Part shown: positions 38,593-46,658 of the stretch, piece after piece | Position numbering within the stretch: the stretch's first letter is position 1 | Layout of the letters: every line of letters begins with the position of its first letter | Source: an uncultured Bacteroidales bacterium | GTDB lineage: Bacteria; Bacteroidota; Bacteroidia; Bacteroidales; F082 | Length of the DNA stretch: 64,000 nucleotides | NCBI GenBank assembly: GCA_900318085.1 | Contig: ONJF01000001.1 | Location: forward strand, 1 to 64,000 | Direction: 5' to 3' | Notes under the pieces: generated by a model | What the model saw: only the letters and a program-made list of their open reading frames with translations | Database searches by the model: none | What the model was told of the DNA's origin: nothing | Position numbers and translations under genes: made by a program

Positions 38593-38674
38593 GAATGCTG
38601 AATGTGGAATGCTGAATGCTGAATGCTGAATGAAGGGAAACACATTCCTCATTCAGCATTCATAATTCCGCATT
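38593..38674. repeat. Heptamer array (GAATGCT type) and complementary array
   Basis: GAATGCT, GAATGTG, GAATGCT, GAATGCT, GAATGCT, GAATGAA (38593-38634), then CATTCCT, CATTCAG, CATTCAT, AATTCCG, CATT (38643-38674). It lies between the divergent aat and truA promoters. Confidence 0.88.
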
Positions 38675-38685
38675 AGTTTTTTCTC

Positions 38686-38693
38686 TATTTTTG
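38686..38693 (+). promoter_or_regulatory. -7 box for truA
   Basis: TATTTTTG is 19 bp upstream of the truA start at 38713. Confidence 0.6.
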
Positions 38694-38712
38694 TGCCTTC
38701 AAACAGGAGTAT

Positions 38713-39603
38713 ATGCCCCGATATTTCATCCATCTAGCCTACAACGGCAGCCGTTACCATGGCTACCAGATCCAACCGCATTCCAACAGTGTGCAGGAGA
38801 CTGTCGAGCAATGCTTGAGCCTCAAGTTGGGCCAGTCGGTCTCCATCACAGGCTGTGGCCGCACCGACACGGGCGTCCATGCGCGCAACTACTATGCCCA
38901 TTTCGACATAGAGAGGGAAATTGTGGATACGGTGACGTTGGCCCATCAGATGAATGCCTTCCTTCCCGAAGATATCGTCATCTATAAGATATGGCAAGTC
39001 GCTCCAGAGATGCACGCCCGCTTCGATGCTGTCTCGCGAACCTACCATTATTACATCACGCGCACGAAGAATCCCTTCCATGTCAACGATGCCTTTTTCC
39101 TATACGGTGATTTGGACATCGACAAGATGCAGCAGGCGGCCGATATGCTTTTTGAATATGAGGACTTCACGAGTTTCTCGAAGGTGCATACCCAGGTGAA
39201 GACCAACAACTGCAAGATTATGGAGGCGCGTTGGTTTGAGCAGGATGGGCTGTTGGTGTTTCGCATCAAGGCGGATCGTTTTCTGCGCAACATGGTGCGA
39301 GCCATCGTAGGCACTTTGTTGGAGATAGGGAAGGGACGCATGACCCTGGAGGAGTTCCGTGCCGTCATCGAACGCAAGGACCGCTGCGAGGCCGGCACCT
39401 CTGTACCTGCGCATGCATTGTTCTTAGAAGAAGTGGAATATGAAAAGGGAGATTCCCTTGCAGGGAATGGAGTGAGATGTGGTGCTTTATGGCGGCGGCA
39501 AAAGGACCTAACGAATTGTGAACAGCATGAGGCCGCCGCAAATAAAACGATGGAACAACTTCCATTCCCCGAAGGGGAATCTCATCAATCTTTAAATCCA
39601 TAA
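38713..39603 (+). CDS. truA: tRNA pseudouridine(38-40) synthase TruA with repeat-encoded C-terminal tail
   Basis: This 296-residue protein has the TruA fold: the catalytic Asp52 in GCGRTDTGVHAR, KVHTQVKTNN and FLRNMVRAIVGTLLEIGKGR. The enzyme isomerises U38-U40 in tRNA anticodon arms. A normal TruA of this group ends near residue 245 (FLEEVEYE). Here about 51 extra residues (246-296) follow, encoded by the inverted-repeat element 39449-39583 and the following AATCTTT array. The tail has no recognisable domain. The atoE gene starts 36 bp later. Confidence 0.93.
   Translation: MPRYFIHLAYNGSRYHGYQIQPHSNSVQETVEQCLSLKLGQSVSITGCGRTDTGVHARNYYAHFDIEREIVDTVTLAHQMNAFLPEDIVIYKIWQVAPEMHARFDAVSRTYHYYITRTKNPFHVNDAFFLYGDLDIDKMQQAADMLFEYEDFTSFSKVHTQVKTNNCKIMEARWFEQDGLLVFRIKADRFLRNMVRAIVGTLLEIGKGRMTLEEFRAVIERKDRCEAGTSVPAHALFLEEVEYEKGDSLAGNGVRCGALWRRQKDLTNCEQHEAAANKTMEQLPFPEGESHQSLNP
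39449..39583. repeat. 135-bp inverted-repeat element inside the truA 3' end
   Basis: GAGATTCCCTTGCAGGGAATGG (39449-39470) is the near reverse complement of 39562-39583 (CCATTCCCC...GGGGAATCTC). Each arm is itself a palindrome. Inside, GGCGGCGGC (39491-39499) pairs with GCCGCCGC (39532-39539). It has a MITE-like or REP-like shape without a visible transposase. Confidence 0.75.
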
Positions 39604-39638
39604 TCTTTAAATTTTGAATCTTTAAATCTTAAATCCCA
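39587..39638. repeat. AATCTTTAAAT-type 7-8 bp word array
   Basis: ATCTTTAAATCC, AATCTTTAAATTTT, AATCTTTAAATC, TTAAATCCC in roughly 7-8 bp register, ending 2 bp before the atoE start. It also holds the truA stop codon. Confidence 0.65.
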
Positions 39639-39639
39639 A

Positions 39640-40989
39640 ATGTTCCAAAAACTCATCCGCTTTTGCGTCAAACTCGTCCAAAAATATCTTCCAGAGCCTT
39701 TCATCTTTGCCGTAGTATTGACCCTATTGGCCTTCATCATCGCGATGCCCATTTGCAAGCAGACACCCCTTGAGGTGGTCGAGCATTGGGGCAACGGCGT
39801 GTGGTCACTGCTGGCCTTCGCCATGCAGATGGCTTTGGTCCTCGTGACGGGATCTGCCTTGGCTGCAGCGCCGTCCATCAAGAAAGGCATAAGCGCTTTG
39901 GCAAGTCTGCCCAAGACTCCCGCAGGAGCCATCGCCTTGGTGACCGGTATTTCAGCCTTGGCATGTTGGCTCAACTGGGGCTTTGGCCTCATCGTAGGCG
40001 TTATCTTTGCCAAGGAGATCGCCAAGAAACTGCGTGGCGTCGACTATCGTCTGCTCATCGCATCTGCCTACAGCGGCTTCGTGGTGTGGCATGCCGGTCT
40101 TTCGGGCTCCATCCCGTTGACGATGGCTACGGCCACCTCCAACCTTGAGAAGGTCACACAAGGCGCGTTGGTCGATCCTGTTCCCATCACCCAGACGGTC
40201 TTGGCGCTGCCCAACCTGCTTATGGTGGTGGCTGTCATCGTGGCCATCGTGGTAGTCAACACATTGATGCACCCCAAAGGCGAGCATGTGGTGGCCATTG
40301 AGCCCTCATTGCTTTTCGAGGAGGAACCGAAACCTGCTCCGAAGCCTACCACGCCTTCCGAGAAGTTGGAGAACAGCCGTGTGTTGTCATGGATTATCGC
40401 TTTGTTGGGCCTTTCTTATCTGGTCATCCACCTTTTCTTCAAAGGTGGCACCTTCGACCTCGGGTCCGTCATCATGTTGTTTTTGTTCTTGGGTGTCATC
40501 TTGCACGGCACGCCGCTGGCCTATGTCAGGGCTTTCGGCCAGTCGGTGGGCGGTGCAGCCGGCATTTTGTTGCAGTTCCCCTTTTATGCGGGTATCATGG
40601 GCATCATCACGGGCGTGGGAGCCTCGGGTATCTGCTTGGGAGAGGTCATCAGCAATGCTTGTGTCTCTATTTCCACGCCAAAGACCTATCCGTTGTTCAC
40701 CTTCTTCTGTGCAGCCATCCTCAACATGTTTGTACCGTCGGGTGGCGGTCACTGGGCCATCCAGGCCCCCATCATGTTCACGGCAGGTGCTACCTTGGGC
40801 GTGGCTCCGGGCTTGACGGGCATGGCCATCTCATGGGGTGATGCCTGGACCAACCTCATCCAGCCTTTCTGGGCCTTGCCGGCACTGGCCATAGCAAAGC
40901 TTAATGCAAAAGACATCATGGGCTTCTGCATCATCGATTTGTTCGTAACGGGATTGATTATCTGCGGTGGCTTGCTGCTGTGGGCTTAG
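39640..40989 (+). CDS. atoE: Short-chain fatty acid transporter (AtoE family)
   Basis: This 449-residue membrane protein has about 12 hydrophobic segments. It has the AtoE signatures FCVKLVQKYLPEPFIFAVVLTLLAF, WNWGFGLIVG-type loop (residues about 105-115, LNWGFGLIVGVIFAKEIAKK), and the MFVPSGGGHWAIQAPI motif near residue 370. The family imports acetoacetate or butyrate-type short-chain fatty acids across the inner membrane. It directly follows truA. In a gut anaerobe it could import or export fermentation products. Confidence 0.9.
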   Translation: MFQKLIRFCVKLVQKYLPEPFIFAVVLTLLAFIIAMPICKQTPLEVVEHWGNGVWSLLAFAMQMALVLVTGSALAAAPSIKKGISALASLPKTPAGAIALVTGISALACWLNWGFGLIVGVIFAKEIAKKLRGVDYRLLIASAYSGFVVWHAGLSGSIPLTMATATSNLEKVTQGALVDPVPITQTVLALPNLLMVVAVIVAIVVVNTLMHPKGEHVVAIEPSLLFEEEPKPAPKPTTPSEKLENSRVLSWIIALLGLSYLVIHLFFKGGTFDLGSVIMLFLFLGVILHGTPLAYVRAFGQSVGGAAGILLQFPFYAGIMGIITGVGASGICLGEVISNACVSISTPKTYPLFTFFCAAILNMFVPSGGGHWAIQAPIMFTAGATLGVAPGLTGMAISWGDAWTNLIQPFWALPALAIAKLNAKDIMGFCIIDLFVTGLIICGGLLLWA

Positions 40990-41540
40990 AAGGTGTCCAT
41001 GCCGTCCCATATCACGAGGTCGTGGCGCACATAGCCGACCTTGTCATTTACCTTGATTTTATACCATTCGTCGGTCTTGCCTAAACAAGGGTATGTCTCA
41101 GGGACATAGTTGGGGTCAAAAGAGATTTGGCCTATGACTGTCGATTCCAAGTTGGGTTGCTGCCGTATGTTGACATTTTTGCGTTGCGTGTAGAGGATGC
41201 CTTGTCCGTCTTTGGCGCGGAAGGTGACGATTTTGTTGCCAATCTTCGACACTTCTGAGTCATCTTGCACTGAAATGGTATAAGTGTTGGCATTGTTACT
41301 TACCAAGCGACCGACGACATTGCCGTGCCTGTCGACCACCATCTCCATCGTGTCCACCGAAGCGGGCTTGATGCCGTGGTAATCGTCGACATGCTTCTTC
41401 TGTTTTGGTTCTTGTGGCGTCTCCTCAACAGCGGTGGTGTCGGTCGGTACGATTTCGTTTTCGCTGGTCTTACCATTTCCACAAGCCATCAACAAGGCCA
41501 TGGACAACACGTAGATGACGGAAAAAGCAAATCTCTTCAT
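40986..41540 (-). CDS. SH3-domain lipoprotein
   Basis: This 184-residue protein has a lipoprotein signal (LLMACGN, Cys20) and a Pro/Glu/Thr-rich linker to about residue 55. A bacterial SH3 (SH3b) domain follows at about 110-184, with YTQRKNVNIRQQPNLESTVIGQI and KVGYVRHDLVIWDGMD. SH3b domains bind cell-wall peptides or other peptides; the partner is unknown. Its stop overlaps the convergent atoE stop region by 4 bp. Confidence 0.78.
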   Translation of the reverse strand: MKRFAFSVIYVLSMALLMACGNGKTSENEIVPTDTTAVEETPQEPKQKKHVDDYHGIKPASVDTMEMVVDRHGNVVGRLVSNNANTYTISVQDDSEVSKIGNKIVTFRAKDGQGILYTQRKNVNIRQQPNLESTVIGQISFDPNYVPETYPCLGKTDEWYKIKVNDKVGYVRHDLVIWDGMDTF

Positions 41541-41567
41541 AAGGCTTCATTGTTTGAAATGTCACCG

Positions 41568-41575
41568 CAAAAATA
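41568..41575 (-). promoter_or_regulatory. -7 box for the SH3 lipoprotein
   Basis: TATTTTTG on the minus strand is 27 bp upstream of the start; a TTG lies at 41592-41590. Confidence 0.5.
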
Positions 41576-41629
41576 AGGGTTTTCTTGTACAATACGCCTC
41601 AAAAGGGCCACTTTTTTTCTAGCGAGGAC

Positions 41630-41664
41630 AAAGAAAAAAGCAAGGCCGTTACCAGTCTTGCTTT
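41630..41664 (-). terminator. Terminator of tRNA-Met
   Basis: On the minus strand, AAAGCAAG...CTTGCTTT (41664-41637) is an 8-bp stem followed by a T-rich run. It comes directly after the tRNA 3' end. Confidence 0.75.
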
Positions 41665-41668
41665 AACG

Positions 41669-41742
41669 TAGCGGGAATGAGAATTGAACTCATGACCTCC
41701 GGGTTATGAATCCGACGCTCTAACCTGCTGAGCTATCCCGCC
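41669..41742 (-). tRNA. tRNA-Met (CAT anticodon)
   Basis: The minus strand folds as a complete cloverleaf: acceptor GGCGGGA (41742-41736) with TCCCGCT, D-arm AGCTCAGCAGGTTAGAGC, anticodon loop TTCATAA, and the T-arm GAGTTCAATTCTC. The discriminator is A; CCA is not encoded. The CAT anticodon and features suggest an elongator Met tRNA, but an Ile2 (lysidine) type cannot be fully ruled out by eye. Confidence 0.92.
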
Positions 41743-41755
41743 GTCTTTCGGGGTG

Positions 41756-41785
41756 CAAAAGTAGACATTTTTTCGTTACGGTCAA
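41756..41785 (-). promoter_or_regulatory. Promoter of tRNA-Met
   Basis: -33 TTG (41785-41783) and -7 TACTTTTG (41763-41756), spacer 19 bp, on the minus strand, 14 bp before the tRNA. Confidence 0.65.
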
Positions 41786-41820
41786 CAAAAATGCGGAAAA
41801 AAAGTTTTTCTGCCCTTTTT

Positions 41821-41894
41821 CGTCATAGCGAGCGGAGCGAAGCAGTCCGGAAATTAAGTTTTCATTTTGGACCGCTTCGTTCCTCGCAGTGACG
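41821..41894. repeat. 26-28 bp inverted repeat
   Basis: CGTCATAGCGAGCGGAGCG... (41821-41848) and its approximate reverse complement ...TTCCTCGCAGTGACG (41869-41894), with an AT-rich loop of 20 nt. It lies in the gap between the tRNA and the phospho-sugar mutase stop. Confidence 0.85.
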
Positions 41895-41905
41895 TTTACC
41901 GTTTG

Positions 41906-43636
41906 TTATTCAGTTAATTCCTTGGCCGCCTGCTCCAGTTTGGCGTCAAGTGTCTTGATGGCTGCTTCGAGACCGTTCGAGGCGTCGCCCTTCATGCTGA
42001 AGTAGAACTTGATCTTCGGCTCGGTGCCCGATGGACGGATGGTGATCTTCGAACCGCTCTCGGTGAAGAACTGCAGCACATCGCTCTTGGGCAAGGTGAT
42101 GGGCGTGACCTTTCCAGTGGTGAGGTCTTTGGCTTCCTGTAGCTTGTAGTCGCGGGTCTCGATGACCTTCTCGCCAGCGATGACGCTGGGCGGTGTGGTG
42201 CGGAATTTGGCCATCAAAGCCTTGATTTCCTCGGTTCCGCTGATGCCTTTCTTGGTCAGCGAGACGAGTTTTTCCTTGTAGAGACCGAACTCTTTGTAGA
42301 TGTCCATGAGCAGCTGGTAGAGTGTCTTACCTTGCTCGGCAGCCCAAGCCGCTGCTTCGGCCACCATGCTGGTGGCGATGACGGCATCCTTGTCGCGGAC
42401 GAAATCGCCGGCCAGATAGCCGTAGCTCTCTTCGCCGCCGCCGATGAACTGTTTCTTGCCTTCGAGTTCAAGGATCTTGTCGGCGATGTACTTGAAGCCG
42501 GTCAACACATCGTAGCGATCCACGTTGTATTTCTTCGCCATCTCGAAGATCAGCTCGGTGGTGACGATGGTCTTCACGATATATTCCTTGCCCGTGAGCT
42601 TGCCCAGTTCCTTCCAGCGCGTCAGCAGGTAGTAGACGAAGAGGCTGCCAGTTTGGTTGCCGTTGAGTAGGATGAACTCGCCTTTGTCATCCTTTATGGC
42701 GATGCCCACGCGGTCGGCATCAGGGTCGGTGGCCATGACGAGGTCGGCGTTCACCTCTTGGGCCTTCTTCACGGCTAAAGCCATGGCGGCAGGCTCCTCG
42801 GGGTTGGGTGACTTCACGGTGGGGAAGTTGCCGTCGACGACCATCTGTTCCTCCACGCAGTAGACGTTCTCGAAGCCTTTGCGCTTCAAGATCTCGGGCA
42901 CCAGGCGGCGACCCGTGCCATGGATGGGCGTGTAGACGATGCGCATGTCTTTGTGCTTCTTGATGAGGTCGAGCGAGAGGGAGAGGCCGTAAACCTTCTC
43001 TAAATAGATGTCGTCGAACTTCTCGTCCAGAACGGTGATGAGGTCGGGGTTGCGCTTGAAGTTGACCATCGAGGGATCGGTGATCTTTTCCACCTCGGCG
43101 ATGACGTTCTTGTCGTGTGGGCTTACCAGCTGACCACCGTCGTTCCAATAGGCCTTGTAGCCGTTATATTCCTTGGGGTTGTGAGAGGCGGTGACCATCA
43201 CGCCGGCATCGCATTTCATTTCGCGTACGGCGAACGAAAGCTCTGGAGTGGGGCGGAGGCAGTCGAAGATGTAGACCTTGATGCCGTTAGCCGACATCAC
43301 GTCAGCGGTGACGTTGGCGAAGGCGGGGCTGTTGTTGCGGCCGTCGTAGGAGATGGCGACGCTGAGGTCTTTCTTGCCGGGATGCATCATCTTGATGTAG
43401 TTGGCGAAGCCTTGGGTGGCCATGGCCACGGTGTAGATGTTCATGCGGTTGGTGCCGGCACCCATGATGCCGCGCAGTCCGCCAGTGCCGAACTCGAGGT
43501 TGCGGTAGAAGCTTTCCACCAGCTCGTTCGGGTCGTTGTCGAGCATGTTTTGCACGCTCTTTCTCGTTTCTTCATCGTATTGCTCAGTGAGCCACGATTT
43601 TGCTCTTTCGATGATTTTAGGGTCGATGTTGTTCAT
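41906..43636 (-). CDS. Phospho-sugar mutase (phosphoglucomutase/phosphomannomutase)
   Basis: This 576-residue protein has the alpha-D-phosphohexomutase domains in order. Phosphoserine is Ser151 in GVMVTASHNPKEYNGYK, the metal-binding loop is ATDPDADRVGIA (about 300), the sugar-specificity loop is GGGEESYGYLAG (about 400), and the phosphate-binding RPSGTEPKIKFY (about 535) closes it. It interconverts glucose-1-phosphate/6-phosphate or the mannose pair, feeding cell-envelope sugar synthesis. It follows rfbD on the same strand after a 94-bp gap with a tandem repeat. Confidence 0.93.
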   Translation of the reverse strand: MNNIDPKIIERAKSWLTEQYDEETRKSVQNMLDNDPNELVESFYRNLEFGTGGLRGIMGAGTNRMNIYTVAMATQGFANYIKMMHPGKKDLSVAISYDGRNNSPAFANVTADVMSANGIKVYIFDCLRPTPELSFAVREMKCDAGVMVTASHNPKEYNGYKAYWNDGGQLVSPHDKNVIAEVEKITDPSMVNFKRNPDLITVLDEKFDDIYLEKVYGLSLSLDLIKKHKDMRIVYTPIHGTGRRLVPEILKRKGFENVYCVEEQMVVDGNFPTVKSPNPEEPAAMALAVKKAQEVNADLVMATDPDADRVGIAIKDDKGEFILLNGNQTGSLFVYYLLTRWKELGKLTGKEYIVKTIVTTELIFEMAKKYNVDRYDVLTGFKYIADKILELEGKKQFIGGGEESYGYLAGDFVRDKDAVIATSMVAEAAAWAAEQGKTLYQLLMDIYKEFGLYKEKLVSLTKKGISGTEEIKALMAKFRTTPPSVIAGEKVIETRDYKLQEAKDLTTGKVTPITLPKSDVLQFFTESGSKITIRPSGTEPKIKFYFSMKGDASNGLEAAIKTLDAKLEQAAKELTE

Positions 43637-43680
43637 ATTGTTGATATTTTGTCGTGTTATACTCTTTGTGCAGCGGCTTG

Positions 43681-43730
43681 CGCCGCCTGGCAGGGACTGA
43701 CGTCGCCTGGCAGGGACTGACGTCGCCTGC
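43681..43730. repeat. 20-bp tandem repeat, 2.5 copies
   Basis: CGYCGCCTGGCAGGGACTGA at 43681-43700 and 43701-43720, plus a 10-bp partial copy. It ends immediately at the rfbD stop codon. The rest of the 94-bp gap is unremarkable. Confidence 0.85.
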
Positions 43731-44603
43731 TTACTGGTGTGTCGCCCCTACGGGGCTCAATTCTTCCATGCACTTCACCAAACTATCCCTCCACTCCGGG
43801 ATTTCGATTCCTGCATATTCCTTAATCTTGCTCAAATCCAGCACGCTATAAGCAGGTCGTTTGGCTTTGGTGGGATATTGGTCGGTCGTTATCGGGTTCA
43901 CTTTGCAGGTCTTCCCGCCGATTCCCATGATGGCGGTGGCGAAGTCATGCCAGGTGATTTGTCCTTCGTTGGTGAAGTGGAAGGTCTCGTGGACTTCGTT
44001 CTTGCCGTTTTTGTTGAGCAACGCCATCAACGCTATGGCGAGGTCATGAGCCCAAGTAGGACAGCCTTTTTGGTCGGCCACCACGTTGATTTCGTCTTTG
44101 GTGTCGCCCAGCATGAGCATGGTCTTCACGAAGTTCTTGCCCACGGAGGAGTAGAGCCATGCCGTGCGTACAATCATGTAGCTGCAACCACTCTCTCGGA
44201 TGAGGCGCTCGCCTTCGGCCTTGGTGCTGCCGTAGACCGACTTCGGGTTGATGGGGTCGTCCACCCGATATGGCTCGTTGGCATCGCCGCCGAAGACATA
44301 GTCGGTGGAGATGTGGATGAGCACGGCGTCGTGCTTTAGGCATGCGTCGGCCAACACCTTGGGCGCAAAGGCATTGATGAGGGTGGCTAGCTCAGGCTCG
44401 TCCTCGGCCTTGTCGACAGCGGTATAGGCAGCGCAGTTGATGCAGGCGTCGATGTGGTTGGCCTCAAAACAAGCTTCTACAGCGGCTTTGTTGCAGATGT
44501 CCAAGGTGTCGACATCGGTAAAAAACCACTGATGTTCTGCACCAGCTAGTTTTTGTAATTCTGTTCCCAATTGGCCTTTGCAGCCTGTGACTAATATGTT
44601 CAT
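43731..44603 (-). CDS. rfbD: dTDP-4-dehydrorhamnose reductase
   Basis: This 290-residue SDR-type reductase has the NAD(P)-binding TGCKGQLGTELQ (residues 6-17), the HISTDYVFGG region (about 97-106) and the catalytic Tyr124-x3-Lys128 in SVYGSTKAEGERL. It makes dTDP-L-rhamnose, the last step of the Rml pathway for surface polysaccharide. The other rml genes are not in the window. It lies 11 bp downstream of the DUF3078 gene, on the same strand. Confidence 0.93.
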   Translation of the reverse strand: MNILVTGCKGQLGTELQKLAGAEHQWFFTDVDTLDICNKAAVEACFEANHIDACINCAAYTAVDKAEDEPELATLINAFAPKVLADACLKHDAVLIHISTDYVFGGDANEPYRVDDPINPKSVYGSTKAEGERLIRESGCSYMIVRTAWLYSSVGKNFVKTMLMLGDTKDEINVVADQKGCPTWAHDLAIALMALLNKNGKNEVHETFHFTNEGQITWHDFATAIMGIGGKTCKVNPITTDQYPTKAKRPAYSVLDLSKIKEYAGIEIPEWRDSLVKCMEELSPVGATHQ

Positions 44604-44614
44604 TTCAAATGGTT

Positions 44615-45862
44615 TTAGAATTTATGGATAAAGGCTATGCCCAGCGACTCCTTGAACTGGAGCTTGGGCACGTTGTCGACAACAGTCTCCACGCCTTCGA
44701 TGGTCTCATAGACGGGGAAGGTGGTGTTGTGGTCGTATTTCAAATGGACGAAGAGGATGGTCGACAAGTATTTGGTGATGTAAAAGTTGATGGTGTTTTC
44801 CCAGTTCACATCGAGGCGTAGACGGTCGTCGTCGCGACGCTCAATATAATTATAAAAGGTGTTGAGCATCGTGGTGTAGGTGATGTTCTTGTAGATGGGA
44901 CGCTTGTAGTTGACGATGACATTGACGCCGATGGCGGGGGCGACGTGTTCACCAGGAATCCACAAACTGTCCTGATCGTAATAGCCTTTCTTAACACCGA
45001 AAGATCCCTTGTCGGCCAGTTCTTGGTTCATCACGAAGGTGACTTTGCCGGCCAAGGGACTCATGTAGATTTGGAAGCACTCGTCCTTGGTCTTGTAAGA
45101 GTAACCGGCCGATACGGTAAGATAGGCAGGGGCAAAGAACCCCGAAATCACGGTGGAGTCGTTAGGGTATTTGTAGCCGTTGGCGAACTGGGTGCTGAAT
45201 GTGGCCACCATGGAGAGGTTCCATTGCGTTTTGCTATCGAACGTGAGGGCATAGGTGAGGTCGATTTTGTCATCCTGTTTTTCAACACGTTTTCGGTCGG
45301 CAAATCGTGCGATGCCAAAGGCGAAATTTCCCGTCAGCTTTTGCTCAAAGGTCCTGATATGGTAGACGAGGCTGAAGTTGGCAAAGGCTTTTCCTGCAAA
45401 AGTATTCTCTCCGCCTGCAGCCCAATTGGAAAGGGCCAGTTGGTTGAGGTTCAGCCCGTAAGCTCCGTCGAACGAAAGGCGTTTGCTGAGAATGTCGATG
45501 ATGTTTTCCTTGGGTCTTGGACCATCGGGACGCTTGGGCGCGAGCGAGTCCAGGTGGCGATTGATGGCCGCCAACTCGCTATCGATGGCCATATGTTCGC
45601 TTTGGGCTTCCTCAAGGTGTCGGTTCATCACATTGATGGTGTTCTCTATCTGCAACAAGTCTTGGTCCACTTGGTATTGCTGTGCGATGAGTGACTGCTT
45701 GATGCGGATGAGCTCGAGGGTGCTACGGCAAATGGAGTCGATTTTAGGCGTAAAAAAACCGTATCTTTCTTGCCCGAAGAGGGAAGAAGAAACGGTTGTT
45801 GATATGAAAATCAATAAGATAATGAATAAATGCCTAAAAGTACACCTCATTAGGATGGTCAT
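44615..45862 (-). CDS. DUF3078-family secreted protein
   Basis: This 415-residue protein has an N-terminal signal anchor (about 8-30) and a coiled-coil-like helix (about 40-95). The DUF3078 barrel region follows with the signature QLALSNWAAGGENTFAGKAFANFSL (about 140-163) and many strand-turn repeats to the C-terminus LQFKESLGIAFIHKF. Family members are outer membrane or surface proteins of Bacteroidetes with unknown function. Two starts are possible (45862 or 45850); the -7 box at 45876 allows the longer one, with a very short leader. Confidence 0.85.
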   Translation of the reverse strand: MTILMRCTFRHLFIILLIFISTTVSSSLFGQERYGFFTPKIDSICRSTLELIRIKQSLIAQQYQVDQDLLQIENTINVMNRHLEEAQSEHMAIDSELAAINRHLDSLAPKRPDGPRPKENIIDILSKRLSFDGAYGLNLNQLALSNWAAGGENTFAGKAFANFSLVYHIRTFEQKLTGNFAFGIARFADRKRVEKQDDKIDLTYALTFDSKTQWNLSMVATFSTQFANGYKYPNDSTVISGFFAPAYLTVSAGYSYKTKDECFQIYMSPLAGKVTFVMNQELADKGSFGVKKGYYDQDSLWIPGEHVAPAIGVNVIVNYKRPIYKNITYTTMLNTFYNYIERRDDDRLRLDVNWENTINFYITKYLSTILFVHLKYDHNTTFPVYETIEGVETVVDNVPKLQFKESLGIAFIHKF

Positions 45863-45875
45863 CGTTTTCCAATCG

Positions 45876-45883
45876 CAAAGTTA
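45876..45883 (-). promoter_or_regulatory. -7 box for the DUF3078-rfbD transcript
   Basis: TAACTTTG on the minus strand is 13 bp upstream of the first ATG. Confidence 0.5.
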
Positions 45884-45923
45884 TGCGATTTTTATGAGAA
45901 AAACGCAACCTTATGCCAATTTA

Positions 45924-46646
45924 TTACGCTTCGTCGAGCGAAATCTTGTGGTTGGTCTGGTAGAGGTGCTTCTTGACATTGTCATATTGGTACGATATCT
46001 TGGTCCAGATTTCTACGCTTTTCTTGATGCCGAGGATGCGTTTCGTTGTGGTGCGAAGATCCTCGCCGAGGCTATGGTAGATGCTGCCCGATATGCCTAT
46101 ATAGAACGGGCGCGCGCATTCCTTGCAGATGCGCATGGCCTTATAGATGCAGGAGCCGAACCAAGCGAAGTGCTCTGTGCCATTGTCTGACTGGGTCTTG
46201 GTGCCCATAATGTGTCCGTGGTCGATACCCATAGCGAATTCGAATCCAGGAATGGTGTCGAACTGGCTCTTGAAGTCCTCGCTGAGGGCGTGCGACACTT
46301 TCAATGCACCTTTGACGGCGGAGTGAAAGGTCTCTTCCTTGCCAGGATAAACGACCAAGAAAGCATTGGGAGCATAGCTGTTGACAAAGGCTCCCGTGTG
46401 TTCGGCGATGGCGTTAAGCACTTCCGAAACCATCGTGTAGCCTTGTGCCATCTTTCGCCGACCGTGCTCTTTAAGGATGTAGGGCACGTTCCTGATCTCT
46501 AGATAGATGATGGAGGCTTCCATGTATAGCCCCGACACTCCCAGGTCTATCTGGGAGGCATCATTGATATCCTTTGTCTCCTTGTAGTTGAATTCTTCTA
46601 AAGCGTAGGAGGATAACTTCTCGCCCAATGACTCAGTCCAACTCAT
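45924..46646 (-). CDS. Degenerate class III nucleotide-cyclase-like protein
   Basis: This 240-residue protein looks like a single class III adenylate/guanylate cyclase-type domain: EASIIYLEIRNVPYILKEHG (first strand-helix), TGAFVNSYAPNAFLVVYPG (second), FAMGIDHGHIMGTK and WFGSCIYKAMRICKECARP. The two metal-binding Asp are not seen: the first position is Glu in YLEIRN, and the second (usually GD) is replaced in PNAFLVVY. Cyclase activity is therefore unlikely; a regulatory or nucleotide-sensing role is inferred. It starts 12 bp after yebC, so it is probably in its operon. Confidence 0.6.
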   Translation of the reverse strand: MSWTESLGEKLSSYALEEFNYKETKDINDASQIDLGVSGLYMEASIIYLEIRNVPYILKEHGRRKMAQGYTMVSEVLNAIAEHTGAFVNSYAPNAFLVVYPGKEETFHSAVKGALKVSHALSEDFKSQFDTIPGFEFAMGIDHGHIMGTKTQSDNGTEHFAWFGSCIYKAMRICKECARPFYIGISGSIYHSLGEDLRTTTKRILGIKKSVEIWTKISYQYDNVKKHLYQTNHKISLDEA

Positions 46647-46658
46647 GGCAATAGGTTT

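Noticed and set aside
38593-38674. Considered as a CRISPR array because short words repeat.
   Set aside because: Units are only 7 bp, directly adjacent, with no spacers and no cas genes anywhere in the window. The same holds for the other arrays.
41669-41742. Considered as tRNA-Ile2 (lysidine-modified CAT).
   Set aside because: The cloverleaf agrees better with an elongator tRNA-Met, though identity elements cannot be settled by eye.
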